NCBI GenBank assembly: GCA_963717745.1
Contig: CAVQXJ010000011.1
Span: forward strand, 124,001-188,000
Direction: 5' to 3'
Source of the DNA: JACCXG01 sp963717745
GTDB taxonomy: Bacteria > Acidobacteriota > Vicinamibacteria > Vicinamibacterales > 2-12-FULL-66-21
DNA length: 64,000 nt
Below, one piece after another: positions 16,715 through 24,562 of the stretch. The notes under the pieces were generated by a model. It saw only the letters and a list, made by a program, of their open reading frames with translations. It was not told the DNA's origin and did no database searches. Both the position numbers and the translations under genes were made by a program. Positions within the stretch are counted from its first letter, which is position 1; each line of letters starts with the position of its first letter.

Positions 16715-17314
16715 CTTTAACAGGAGGTCAGGAGGACCGGAATTCATTGTTCTCGGGGCACTGGCGACGGTCGGCTGTTTATAGAGGTCGGGATGCACCA
16801 GGTCTTCAGGCCAGCTCTCAGACTTCAGTGTTGAAGTTCATGAGCAGGCCGACCGGAAAGCCCGTCAGCTTCAGATACGTGATCACCTGCGCCATGAAGA
16901 CGGGATGCAGACGCTCCACGGCTTTGATCTCGACGATGAGCCGATGCTCGACGGCGAGATCCACCTTGAGAGAGCGCCAACCGTCTGATCTCGTACTGAA
17001 TGGCTACTCGCGCTCTCGCTCAACAGCAGTCCCGCCGCTCGCAATTCAATCGTCATACAGTCCTGATAGATCGACTCGAGCAAGCCTGGCCCAAGCGCCC
17101 GGTGGACTTCGATGCCGCAGGCGATCACCCGTTCCTTCAGCGCTCCAGGTCGTCCGCCAGCACAACCCGCATGCCGCGACGAAAGAAGCAACTACGGCCA
17201 CGCGAATTGCTTCGGAAACCGCGCGGGCCGGCCGGGCGACGGCATTTTGACCCAGGGCCGCCGCGTCCTCCGGGAGACAGAAGAACTTTCCGTCCTCCTG
17301 ACCTCCTGTTAAAG
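16715..17314. mobile_element. 600-bp unit: CAGGAGG-family terminal inverted repeats around a GxxExxY gene
   Basis: The left end 16715-16742 and the right end 17287-17314 are near-perfect 28-base inverted repeats (GCTTTAACAGGAGGTCAGG on the left; one base differs by an indel). The same kind of arms meet directly as solo hairpins at 11141-11205 and 15249-15313. The interior holds a decayed GxxExxY gene on the - strand and nothing else. The resemblance to a mobile unit and its internally deleted (MITE-like) derivatives is an inference. No target-site duplication could be assigned. Confidence 0.6.
16818..17172 (-). pseudogene. Degenerate GxxExxY (PDDEXK-type) gene
   Basis: From ATG 17172 the frame reads MRVVLADDLER, then shifts near 17137 into LKERVIACGIEVHRALGPG and LLESIYQDCMTIELRAAGL, which contains the family motif G-x-x-E-x-x-Y. 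After another shift near 17020 and a probable nonsense TAG the trail resumes as GWRSLKVDLAVEHRLIVEIK (nuclease-like D and E-x-K residues), then HPVFMAQVITYLKLTGFPVG and ends FNTEV with TGA at 16818-16820. This is nearly the full length of the family (about 120 residues). With two shifts and a stop it is probably a real pseudogene. The family is related to PDDEXK nucleases; its role is not established. Confidence 0.75.
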
Positions 17315-17398
17315 CTCACTGCCCTCGCTGAGAAGCTTGTGTGCCGCGATTGAGAGGTTAACCAGCGCCGCTAAGAGTGGGGTGACCGACGCGCGCAC

Positions 17399-18820
17399 TC
17401 ATCTGACCCGGGGCAGGAACCCAGGCTTCTTGAGGAAGATTGGCGCGTTCGGCGGGGTTTCGGGCTTCACGTTGTAGCGCCAGGCCTCGATCAGCCAGAG
17501 GCCGCGTTGGCGCATCAGCACCAGCGTGCACAAGCCCTCGGCCGATGGCGCCGGTTCTCCCTTCGCGTCGGTCATGCCGCGGAGCTCCCATTTGGCGTCC
17601 GCGATCGCCACGTCGGGGGTGATGCAGCGAATGGTGCCGAAGGAGAGGTAGTGCCTCGAATGCCGGTACTCCGGCTGCCTGAAAAGGTAGGCGCGGTTTT
17701 CCCCGATGATCTTCGCGTTGCTCTCGACCAGGCCATCCGGGTGCGCCATGTCGCCCCCCGCGGACCAGAACGAGACGATGCGATCGACGTCCTGGTTGGC
17801 CCACGCGAGCTGGAACGCGGGGCCGAGCGCCCGGATGGTCCGATCGTCGCCGGGCTGGCACTCCCCGTTGGTGGGGCGCGAGGGGGACTGGGGCGGCCGG
17901 ACGCTCGCCGGCGCCGGAGTTGCCGCAGGGGAACCGGCGAACGGCAGCGACGCCTTTCGCAGACTCTCGATGTCCGTGCGGATCGCGCCCACCAGCCCTT
18001 CGACGACGACGCGCCCTTTGTCCCGGGTCGCGAGCGAGGGATCGCCCCACGCGCCGGTCGGCGAATACGTTCCGCGTCCCCCCTCTCGTCGCGTCAATTG
18101 AAATGGCGTGCTCATCGCCGGGTTGTAATCTGGCTGCGCGCTCGGCATGTTCACGGCCGACGGGTCGATGTAGAGCATCATGGACGTTTCGATCTCGTCG
18201 GCGTGGTTGCCGCCCGGCTGCCGCTGCATGCCTCGCGTTTCGGCCAGGTGGGCGCGCCAGTCGGTGTAGTGCAGCAGGATCCCGTCCGACGCCAGCAGCT
18301 TCGCGGCGGCGGCCAGCGCCTGAGCGGAGGAAACGCCGGTGTTCAGCACGTAGAACCGTCGTGGCCCGCTGCGCGCGAGGCTGCGCACGACGTCCGCCGT
18401 CAGGTCGCGCGCGGTGGTCAACGACAGCGAGGTGGAGCCGGGGTACTCGGCGAATCCTGGAAAGTAGTGATACGGGAGCGGCGGTGCCGCGACGACGTCG
18501 GCGAGCTGGAGGAGGCGGCTGGTGAAGTAGTCGGCCAGCGTGCGATCGTTCCCGAGCTTGAGGTGCAGGCCGTGTTGCAGCGCGGCGGCGCCGAGGGGCA
18601 GGACCATCACGGTTTCCGGCGTGAGGCGCCGTTCGGCCACGGGCCACGTCAGCTCGGCCAGGCTGACGCCGGTGACCACCGGCTCTGCCGGCTTCGCCGG
18701 CGGCGCCACGGCCGGCGGCCGTGCCGGCGCCTGGCCGCTGAGGCCGGTGAGCGGACCGAGCAGAACCACGAAGAGAAACGAACGCCGAAACGTGGTGGCC
18801 AGGACTGAAGCGAGCCGCAT
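17399..18820 (-). CDS. Creatininase-family protein fused to SnoaL-like domain, exported
   Basis: A 473-residue protein with an N-terminal signal sequence (FLFVVLLGPLTGLSGQA). Residues about 50-300 form a creatininase/amidohydrolase-like domain: MVLPLGAAALQHGLHL, FYVLNTG and GNHADEIETSMML carry the usual metal-binding histidine and acidic residues. The segment LPLGAAALQHG replaces the more usual P-x-G-S-x-E-Q-H-G pattern, so the metal site may be altered. After a Pro-rich linker, residues about 325-455 are a SnoaL/DUF4440-type domain (RALGPAFQLAWANQDVDRIV, ending LWLIEAWRYNVKPE). The domain fusion is unusual. Role unknown. Confidence 0.82.
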   Translation of the reverse strand: MRLASVLATTFRRSFLFVVLLGPLTGLSGQAPARPPAVAPPAKPAEPVVTGVSLAELTWPVAERRLTPETVMVLPLGAAALQHGLHLKLGNDRTLADYFTSRLLQLADVVAAPPLPYHYFPGFAEYPGSTSLSLTTARDLTADVVRSLARSGPRRFYVLNTGVSSAQALAAAAKLLASDGILLHYTDWRAHLAETRGMQRQPGGNHADEIETSMMLYIDPSAVNMPSAQPDYNPAMSTPFQLTRREGGRGTYSPTGAWGDPSLATRDKGRVVVEGLVGAIRTDIESLRKASLPFAGSPAATPAPASVRPPQSPSRPTNGECQPGDDRTIRALGPAFQLAWANQDVDRIVSFWSAGGDMAHPDGLVESNAKIIGENRAYLFRQPEYRHSRHYLSFGTIRCITPDVAIADAKWELRGMTDAKGEPAPSAEGLCTLVLMRQRGLWLIEAWRYNVKPETPPNAPIFLKKPGFLPRVR

Positions 18821-18913
18821 GTGTACCTCGCGGATTGGACGCTTGCCGGTGATCGTCGGCTTTACTCTAATGGGGATCGCCGGGGTCTGAAGACCCCGGC
18901 GCTACAAATGCTT

Positions 18914-18955
18914 CCGGGGGTTCGCGGTTCGCGGGCTCGCGGGTTCGGGGCTCGG
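18914..18955. repeat. GGTTCGC-type heptad array
   Basis: Units GGTTCGC, GGTTCGC, GGGCTCGC, GGGTTCG follow each other with 7-8-base period. Related arrays occur at 29419-29449 and 53508-53545. No opposing arm is visible here. Confidence 0.8.
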
Positions 18956-18987
18956 CGCGGTGGAAGCACCAGCCAGCTTGACGTGTA

Positions 18988-19060
18988 GGGCGGGGCCTGC
19001 CGCCGTCGCTGACGCTATGGCGGACCACCGTAGCCTTGGCGAAGGTGGCCAGGCCCCGCC
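18988..19060. repeat. Nested inverted repeat with GTAGCCTTGGCGAAGG core
   Basis: Outer arms GGGCGGGGCCTG (18988-18999) and CAGGCCCCGCC (19050-19060) enclose CACCGTAGCCTTGGCGAAGG at 19026-19045. An identical core recurs at 35898-35921. It ends 12 bases before the methyltransferase start codon, so it occupies the promoter/leader region. Confidence 0.75.
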
Positions 19061-19072
19061 GATGGAGAGATT

Positions 19073-19858
19073 GTGAGCGATTGGGATGCGGCGCGGTATC
19101 ACCGGGTGTCCGAGCCGCAGTTCGACTGGGGACAGCGGGTGATAGCGCGGTTGAAGCCGTCCGCAGGCGAGCGCATCCTCGATCTCGGGTGCGGAACCGG
19201 ACGGCTGACGCTGGAGATCGTGAAGGCGGCCGGCGGCGCACCGGCGCCGCGAGTGGTCGGGCTCGACCGCTCGGGCGCGATGCTTGCGGTGGCCAGAGCC
19301 GGCGGCGAGGATTCACACTCACCGGTCGGCTTCGTCCATGGCGACGGCGCCGCGCTGCCGTTCGCCGGCGTCTTCGACGCGGTGTTCAGCGCCGCGACCC
19401 TGCACTGGATTGACGATCATCCGGCGGTGTTCCGCAGCGTGGCCACCGCGCTCGCGGCCGGGGGACGGTTCGTGGCCCAGTGCGGCGGCAAAGGGAACCT
19501 GCAGCGCATGCTCGAACATGCCGAGGTGGTGATGGCACTGCCGGCCTACCGCGAGCACTTCGCCGGCTGGCGGGGTCCCTGGAATTTCGCCGACGCCGAA
19601 GGAACCGCGAGCCGGCTGGACGGCGCCGGGCTGACCGCGGTCGAGACCTGGCTCGAGGAAGCACCGGTCGATCTGGGCACCGCGGAACGGTACGCCGACT
19701 TCGTCTCGTGCGTCTGCATCCGTCATCATCTCGAACGCCTTCCGCTCGGCCTGCGGGCGCCGTTCACGCAGGACCTGACGGCACGCGCCGCCGGGGATGC
19801 TCCGGCGTTCACGCTGGACTACTGGCGCCTCAACATCGACGCGCGAAAGCCCGCGTGA
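19073..19858 (+). CDS. Class I SAM-dependent methyltransferase (trans-aconitate methyltransferase-like)
   Basis: A 261-residue cytoplasmic enzyme. The SAM motif LDLGCGTGRLTLEIV is at about residues 37-51, motif II VVGLDRSGAMLAVAR at about 63-77, and the post-I region VHGDGAALPFAGVFDAVFSA at about 88-107. The C-terminal half resembles trans-aconitate 2-methyltransferase-type proteins; the substrate is not known. Starts at GTG 19073 and overlaps the following gene by four bases (GTGA). Confidence 0.87.
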   Translation: MSDWDAARYHRVSEPQFDWGQRVIARLKPSAGERILDLGCGTGRLTLEIVKAAGGAPAPRVVGLDRSGAMLAVARAGGEDSHSPVGFVHGDGAALPFAGVFDAVFSAATLHWIDDHPAVFRSVATALAAGGRFVAQCGGKGNLQRMLEHAEVVMALPAYREHFAGWRGPWNFADAEGTASRLDGAGLTAVETWLEEAPVDLGTAERYADFVSCVCIRHHLERLPLGLRAPFTQDLTARAAGDAPAFTLDYWRLNIDARKPA

Positions 19859-21699
19859 TCGCTCACTACGAGCGGCAGGTGGCCGCGCACACGGCTCGCC
19901 GGGATGCGGAAGCGGTCGTCTCCACCCGCATCTCGCGTCTGCGTCTGGCGACCGTCGTTCCTGGCGTCGCGCTGCTCGCCGTCGCGGGCGCCCGCACCTT
20001 CTCGTCCGCGGCGCTGACCGGTGGGTTCGCGCTGCTGCTGATCTTCGCGGTGCTGGTCGTCTGGCATGCGCGCGTGGAGCAGCGGGTCGCCTGGCACGAT
20101 GCCCTGCGCACCGTGAATCTCCATGCGCTGGCGCGGATTGGCCGGGCCTGGGATCGATTGCCGCCCGCGCCCGACCCGCCCCCCGGCATCGAGCGTCACC
20201 CATACGCGCACGACCTCGATCTGTTCGGCCGGGCGTCGCTGCTGCAGTGGCTCGGTCCCCCGGCCACCGCGGCCGGGGCCTTGACGCTCCAGCGCTGGGT
20301 GCTCGGCGCGGCGCCGGCGGTCGAGGTCGCCGGACGCCAGTTGGCGGTGATCGAACTGGCGGCAGCGGTCGAATGGCGCGAACACCTGGCGGCGCACGGG
20401 CGTCTCGTCGCCGGAGTCCGCCGCCCCGAGCTCGAAGCCTTTCTCAGCTGGGCCGAGAGCACGGGGCCGTTCACGCCCAAGGCGGCGATCCGGCTGCGGG
20501 TGGCGGTCATGGTGATCACCGTGTCGATTTGGGGCCTGATCGCGCTGGACGCCGCCACCGACGGCGGCGGCGCGTACTGGCTGATCCCGATCGTCGCCGG
20601 CATGATCCTCTCGTTCGTCACCGCGCTGCACGTCCACCGTGACTTCGATCGCGCGCTCATCGTGGATCAGGCCTTCGCGCGGTATTCGGACTTGTTCGCG
20701 CATGCGCTTCGCACACCGCACGCCGCGCCGCGTCTCGGCGACATCCGATCGCGGCTGACCGGATCGGGACGTGATGCCCCGGCCTGCCTGCGCCGCTTGA
20801 CCCGCATCCTGGGCTTCGCCCAGCTGCGCGCCGGCGCCGCGATCTTCCACTTCCCGATCCAGGCGCTCACGCTCTGGGACTTTCACGTGTTCTTCGCGCT
20901 GGCCGCGTGGCGGCGGCAGGTGGGGTCGGCGGTGCGCGGCTGGATGGACGCGGTGGGAGAGCTGGATGCGTTGAGCGCGCTGGCGCAGATCAAGGCCGAC
21001 AATCCCGAGTGGTGCCTGCCCGAGGTCGTCGACGCGCGCACCGACGACCGCAAGGAGCTCCACGCCGCCAGTCTCGGCCACCCGCTGATTCACGACGAGC
21101 GGCGGGTCGGCAACGACGTCACCGTCGGACCTCCGGGAACCCTCCTGTTGATTACCGGTTCCAACATGTCGGGCAAGAGCACCCTGCTGCGCTCAATCGG
21201 GCTCAACGCCGTGCTCGCGCAGGCGGGCGGTCCGGTGTGCGCCCTCTCGCTCAGGATGCCGACCGCGGACATCGAGAGCAGCATCCGGGTGCAGGACTCG
21301 CTCGAGCAGGGCCTCTCGTATTTCATGGCGGCGCTGGCGCGCTTGAAAGGGGTGCTGGATCGCGCCCGGGATCCTGGGGAGGGCCGCGTGGTGCTCTATC
21401 TCCTCGACGAGATTCTGCAGGGCACCAACACCGGCGAGCGGGCGATCGCGGTCCGCGGTGTCGCGCGCCACCTGCTGGACGCCGGTGCGATCGGCGTCAT
21501 GACCACGCACGATCTGGGGCTGGCCGGGGAAGAGCCGCTCGATACGGCGGCGCGGCTGGTCCACTTCACCGAATTGGTGGACGAGCACGGCGGTATGACC
21601 TTCGACTACCGGCTGCGGCCCGGCCTGGCGACGTCCCGCAACGCGCTGCGGCTGATGCGGCTGATCGGGATTGGTGACGGGGGTCAGACCGGGGTCTGA
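19855..21699 (+). CDS. Membrane-anchored MutS-like ATPase
   Basis: A 614-residue protein starting at GTG 19855 in the stop codon of the previous gene. Two hydrophobic helices at about residues 31-66 and two more at about 217-262 are followed by a MutS clamp/core-like helical region. The C-terminal ATPase has Walker A ITGSNMSGKSTLLRSIGL (about 430-447) and Walker B VVLYLLDEILQGTNTGER (about 510-527). There is no mismatch-recognition domain, so a role in mismatch repair is unlikely. Membrane-bound MutS-like paralogues of this type are of unknown function. The last codons and the stop lie in a GGGGTCAGACC palindrome. Confidence 0.83.
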   Translation: MIAHYERQVAAHTARRDAEAVVSTRISRLRLATVVPGVALLAVAGARTFSSAALTGGFALLLIFAVLVVWHARVEQRVAWHDALRTVNLHALARIGRAWDRLPPAPDPPPGIERHPYAHDLDLFGRASLLQWLGPPATAAGALTLQRWVLGAAPAVEVAGRQLAVIELAAAVEWREHLAAHGRLVAGVRRPELEAFLSWAESTGPFTPKAAIRLRVAVMVITVSIWGLIALDAATDGGGAYWLIPIVAGMILSFVTALHVHRDFDRALIVDQAFARYSDLFAHALRTPHAAPRLGDIRSRLTGSGRDAPACLRRLTRILGFAQLRAGAAIFHFPIQALTLWDFHVFFALAAWRRQVGSAVRGWMDAVGELDALSALAQIKADNPEWCLPEVVDARTDDRKELHAASLGHPLIHDERRVGNDVTVGPPGTLLLITGSNMSGKSTLLRSIGLNAVLAQAGGPVCALSLRMPTADIESSIRVQDSLEQGLSYFMAALARLKGVLDRARDPGEGRVVLYLLDEILQGTNTGERAIAVRGVARHLLDAGAIGVMTTHDLGLAGEEPLDTAARLVHFTELVDEHGGMTFDYRLRPGLATSRNALRLMRLIGIGDGGQTGV

Positions 21700-21713
21700 C
21701 CCCGTCTGACCCC
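21679..21713. repeat. GGGGTCAGACC palindromic repeat at a stop codon
   Basis: GGGGTCAGACC is followed by GGGGTCTGACCCC and a third partial unit. The repeat contains the TGA stop (21697-21699) of the MutS-like gene. The GGGTCTGACCC motif is a commonly seen dispersed repeat in bacterial genomes (recalled, not checked). Confidence 0.8.
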
Positions 21714-21725
21714 GCCACTACACAC

Positions 21726-21908
21726 TCAGAGGATGTCGCCTTCCACCGGAGTCGGGGTGTTGTGAAAGATTGTGGTGCCGTGGTCGCGCGCCGGGGTCAG
21801 CCGCAGCTGGTCGGCGTGCGCGGATGTGCTTCGCTGCCGGGCCCACCACCAGGCGCCAACCGCTGAACCGACCAATCCAGCCAGAAGCCCTACTGTTCGT
21901 TTGCTCAA
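21726..21908 (-). CDS. Small single-pass membrane protein, about 60 residues
   Basis: Starts at TTG 21908, preceded by a strong GGAGG at 21913-21917; no ATG fits the ribosome-binding site. Residues 3-20 (KRTVGLLAGLVGSAVGAWWW) form one transmembrane helix, followed by a polar tail ending TPTPVEGDIL. Family unknown. It converges on the MutS-like gene with 26 bases between the stops. Confidence 0.55.
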   Translation of the reverse strand: MSKRTVGLLAGLVGSAVGAWWWARQRSTSAHADQLRLTPARDHGTTIFHNTPTPVEGDIL

Positions 21909-21984
21909 GATTCCTCCTCTTGAGCCTGTAAATCGCAAGTCGGGTGCCATACGAGGCGGCCTTCGGTTTGCACAACCAGGCGAT

Positions 21985-22476
21985 GTGCGCGCTCGAACCC
22001 TGACCCGCCCGGCTTCCGACCGCTACCGTTTCCTCTGGGTTTCTCTGTTCTGGCTTACGGTCGGGCTCGTGACCATTTATGCCGCCGCCGGATGCCGCAG
22101 GGCGGTTCCGCCGCTCCACGCTCCAGGACCCGCCGGCGCGGCCGGGGCCACCATCAGCGGCACCATCCGCGGACCCGAACGGACGACGGCGATCGACGGA
22201 CGAATCGTCGACGTGATCAACCTCACAACCAATCAGCGCCGGCGTGTCACCACCAACCAGGCCGGCGGCTTCTCGGTGACCCTCGATCCCGGCGACTATC
22301 GTGTCGAGCTCACGCTGCGCGAAGGCGAAGCCATCGTCCGCCAGCCCGGCGTGATCCACGTCGATCGCAGCGACGTCGACGCCGATGCGGATTTCGTGCT
22401 CGGCACCGGCCGGATCTCGCGTCCGCGTCGTCCGGCCTACAAGGTGGACGACGGGCTGGGCTCGCCGGTGGCTTAG
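21985..22476 (+). CDS. Putative lipoprotein with carboxypeptidase-regulatory-like domain
   Basis: About 163 residues from GTG 21985; the start is uncertain. A hydrophobic stretch LWVSLFWLTVGLVTIYAAAG precedes a cysteine (AAAGC), a likely lipobox. The mature part ATISGTIRGPERTTAIDGRI, then GGFSVTLDPGDYRVELTLRE is a small beta-sandwich of the carboxypeptidase-regulatory type, as found on surface proteins. It is divergent from the small membrane protein. Its TAG stop directly abuts a palindromic repeat. Confidence 0.6.
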   Translation: MRARTLTRPASDRYRFLWVSLFWLTVGLVTIYAAAGCRRAVPPLHAPGPAGAAGATISGTIRGPERTTAIDGRIVDVINLTTNQRRRVTTNQAGGFSVTLDPGDYRVELTLREGEAIVRQPGVIHVDRSDVDADADFVLGTGRISRPRRPAYKVDDGLGSPVA

Positions 22477-22710
22477 TCAAATCCCAAGATCCAAGCTCCA
22501 AATCCCAACCACTCCCAAGCTCCAACTCCCAAATCTAATTCCCAACTCCCAAGTCCCAACTCCCAAATCCCAATCCCAAATCCCAAATCCCAAATCCCCA
22601 TGTGTCGTAGCTGCTCGGCGATCTTGCGCTGGGATTTGGGAGTTGGGAATTAGATTTGGGAGTTGGGATTTGGGAGTGGTTGGGATTTGGGATTTGGAGC
22701 TTGGGATTTG
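22477..22710. repeat. AATCCCA-family palindrome, copy 2
   Basis: Begins on the first base after the TAG stop of the lipoprotein gene (TCAAATCCCAAGATCC) and ends GGGATTTG 20 bases before the next small gene. Heptad arms meet at an apex near 22590-22630 containing GCTCGGCGATCTTG. The same apex occurs in copy 3, while the other five apices differ. Confidence 0.9.
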
Positions 22711-22729
22711 TCGCCGATAATTCCCTTTG

Positions 22730-22831
22730 ATGTCCTCTGATGCTCCGGCCACGCGTATGTACGCGCTGGTCGTCGTCTGTGAAGTCCTGACCATCATCGC
22801 GCTGTGGCTGCTCGGCCGCGCGTTCGCCTAG
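22730..22831 (+). CDS. 33-residue membrane protein, symporter companion
   Basis: ATG 22730 to TAG 22831 encodes MSSDAPATRMYALVVVCEVL and then one continuous hydrophobic helix ending WLLGRAFA. It ends three bases before the symporter start codon. Very small membrane proteins directly upstream of solute:sodium symporters are a recurrent arrangement, and a helper role in folding or assembly is inferred. ATG 22757 (MYALVV) is an alternative start. Confidence 0.65.
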   Translation: MSSDAPATRMYALVVVCEVLTIIALWLLGRAFA

Positions 22832-22834
22832 CCG

Positions 22835-24562
22835 ATGCACATTCTTGACTGGGCCGTCGTCGCCGCCTACCTGGTGTGGATGGTCTGGGACGGCGTGCGC
22901 CGTACCGAAGGCTCGGACAAGGTCGAAGGCTATCTGCTGGCGAACCGCAGCCTGCCGTGGTGGGCGGTCGGCCTGTCGGTGATGGCGACGCAGCTGAGTG
23001 CGATCACGCTGGTTGGCGCCACCGGGCAGGGCTACGCCGACGGCATGCGGTTCGTGCAGTTCTATTTCGGCCTGCCGATCGCGATGATCATCCTGAGCGT
23101 GACGCTGGTGCCGTTCTTCTATCGCGCCCGCGTCTACACCGCCTACGAGTACCTCGAACGCCGCTTCGATCTGAAGACGCGGACGTTGGCGAGCGTGCTG
23201 TTCCTGTGCTCGCGCGGGCTGTCCTGTGGGGTGATCATCGCGGCGCCGGCGGTGATCCTGTCGATCATCCTCGGCTGGAACCTGACCCTGACGATCCTCG
23301 CGATTGGCCTTCCGACCGCGGTCTACACCATGGTCGGCGGCGTCCAGGCGGTGACCTGGACCGACGTCAAACAGATGGTGGTCATCGTCGTCGGCCTGGT
23401 GGCGGTGATCCTCGCGCTGATCCTGGGGCTGCCGGGGGATGTCAGCTTCGGCGAGGCGATGCACGTGGCCGGCGCGGCCGGACGTCTGAAGGCGGTCGAC
23501 TTCCGCTTCGACTGGAGCCAGACCTACACCTTCTGGTCGGGTCTGCTCGGCGGGCTGTTCCTGATGCTGTCGTATTTCGGCTGCGATCAGAGCCAGGTGC
23601 AGCGCTACCTGACCGCCAAGTCGGTGGCGGAAGGGCGCGACTCGCTGATGATGAGCGCGTTCGTCAAGATCCCGCTGCAGGCGCTGGTGCTGCTGACCGG
23701 CGTGCTGGTGTTCGTGTTCTATCTGTTCCAGCAGCCGCCGATGCTGTTCAACCGGGTGCACGCGGAGCAGATCGCGTCGAGCGAGCGCGCGGCCGAGTTC
23801 CAGCGGCTGGAGGCCGAGTTCGGCGCGGCGTTCCAGGCCCGGCGCGGCGCCGCCGCGGCGCTCGCCGACGCCGGCGACGGTCCAGTCAGAGCCACGGCCG
23901 CCGACGCGTTCCGCACCACCGACGCCGAAGTCAAAGCGATCCGGGCCAGGGCCGCGCAGCTGGTGCGCGAGGTGACCGGCGACGAGCGCTATCGCGATCG
24001 CACCGGTGACACCCCCGCCCCCGACGTCAACTACGTGTTTCCCACGTTCGTGACGACCCGGCTGCCGATCGGCATGGTGGGTTTGATCATCGCGGCGATC
24101 TTCGCGGCGGCGATGTCGTCGATCGCCGCGGAATTGAACTCGCTCGCGACCTCGAGCGTGATCGACATCTACCGGCGGCTGCTGAAGCCGACCGCCACCG
24201 ACGCGCACTACCTGTCGGTCTCGAAGCGGCTGACCGGCTTCTGGGGGATCGTCGCCTGCATCGTGGCGATGTATGCGGCCGGGCTCGGGTCACTCATCGA
24301 AGTGGTGAACCGGTTCGGGTCGTTCTTTTACGGGTCGCTGCTCGGTGTGTTCGTGCTGGCGCTCGGGTTCAGGCGGGCAACCGGCACCGGCGCCTTCGTC
24401 GGGCTGATCGCCGGCATGGCGGTGGTGGCGGTGGTGGCGCTCCACCCGGCGACCAGCGGCATCTCGTTTCTGTGGCACAACCCGATCGGCGTAATCGCCG
24501 TCGTCGTGGTCGGATCGCTGGTCAGCCTGATGACGAAGCCGGTCGCGGGGACCCCGGCATGA
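22835..24562 (+). CDS. Sodium:solute symporter (SSS family)
   Basis: A 575-residue inner-membrane transporter with about 13-14 helices. The family pattern is clear: ADGMRFVQFYFGLPIAMIIL, YLERRFDLKTRTLASVLFLC, and TWTDVKQMVVIVVGLVAVIL. Between about residues 300 and 400 there is a long Ala/Arg/Glu-rich cytoplasmic insertion (SSERAAEFQRLEAEFGAAFQ onward), unusual for simple SSS proteins. Its stop overlaps the D-aminoacylase start (ATGA), so it probably imports an acylated amino acid or peptide fragment processed by that enzyme. Confidence 0.9.
   Translation: MHILDWAVVAAYLVWMVWDGVRRTEGSDKVEGYLLANRSLPWWAVGLSVMATQLSAITLVGATGQGYADGMRFVQFYFGLPIAMIILSVTLVPFFYRARVYTAYEYLERRFDLKTRTLASVLFLCSRGLSCGVIIAAPAVILSIILGWNLTLTILAIGLPTAVYTMVGGVQAVTWTDVKQMVVIVVGLVAVILALILGLPGDVSFGEAMHVAGAAGRLKAVDFRFDWSQTYTFWSGLLGGLFLMLSYFGCDQSQVQRYLTAKSVAEGRDSLMMSAFVKIPLQALVLLTGVLVFVFYLFQQPPMLFNRVHAEQIASSERAAEFQRLEAEFGAAFQARRGAAAALADAGDGPVRATAADAFRTTDAEVKAIRARAAQLVREVTGDERYRDRTGDTPAPDVNYVFPTFVTTRLPIGMVGLIIAAIFAAAMSSIAAELNSLATSSVIDIYRRLLKPTATDAHYLSVSKRLTGFWGIVACIVAMYAAGLGSLIEVVNRFGSFFYGSLLGVFVLALGFRRATGTGAFVGLIAGMAVVAVVALHPATSGISFLWHNPIGVIAVVVVGSLVSLMTKPVAGTPA

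Noticed and set aside
16883..17191. Intact 102-residue gene on the - strand
   Set aside because: Only its middle third matches the GxxExxY family; both ends belong to other frames, so it is described as part of a pseudogene.
22477..22720. ORFs on both strands through the AATCCCA palindromes, rich in NPNHSQ or WDLGFG motifs
   Set aside because: They are translations of the 7-base repeats in any frame, recur in every copy and lack any protein family character.
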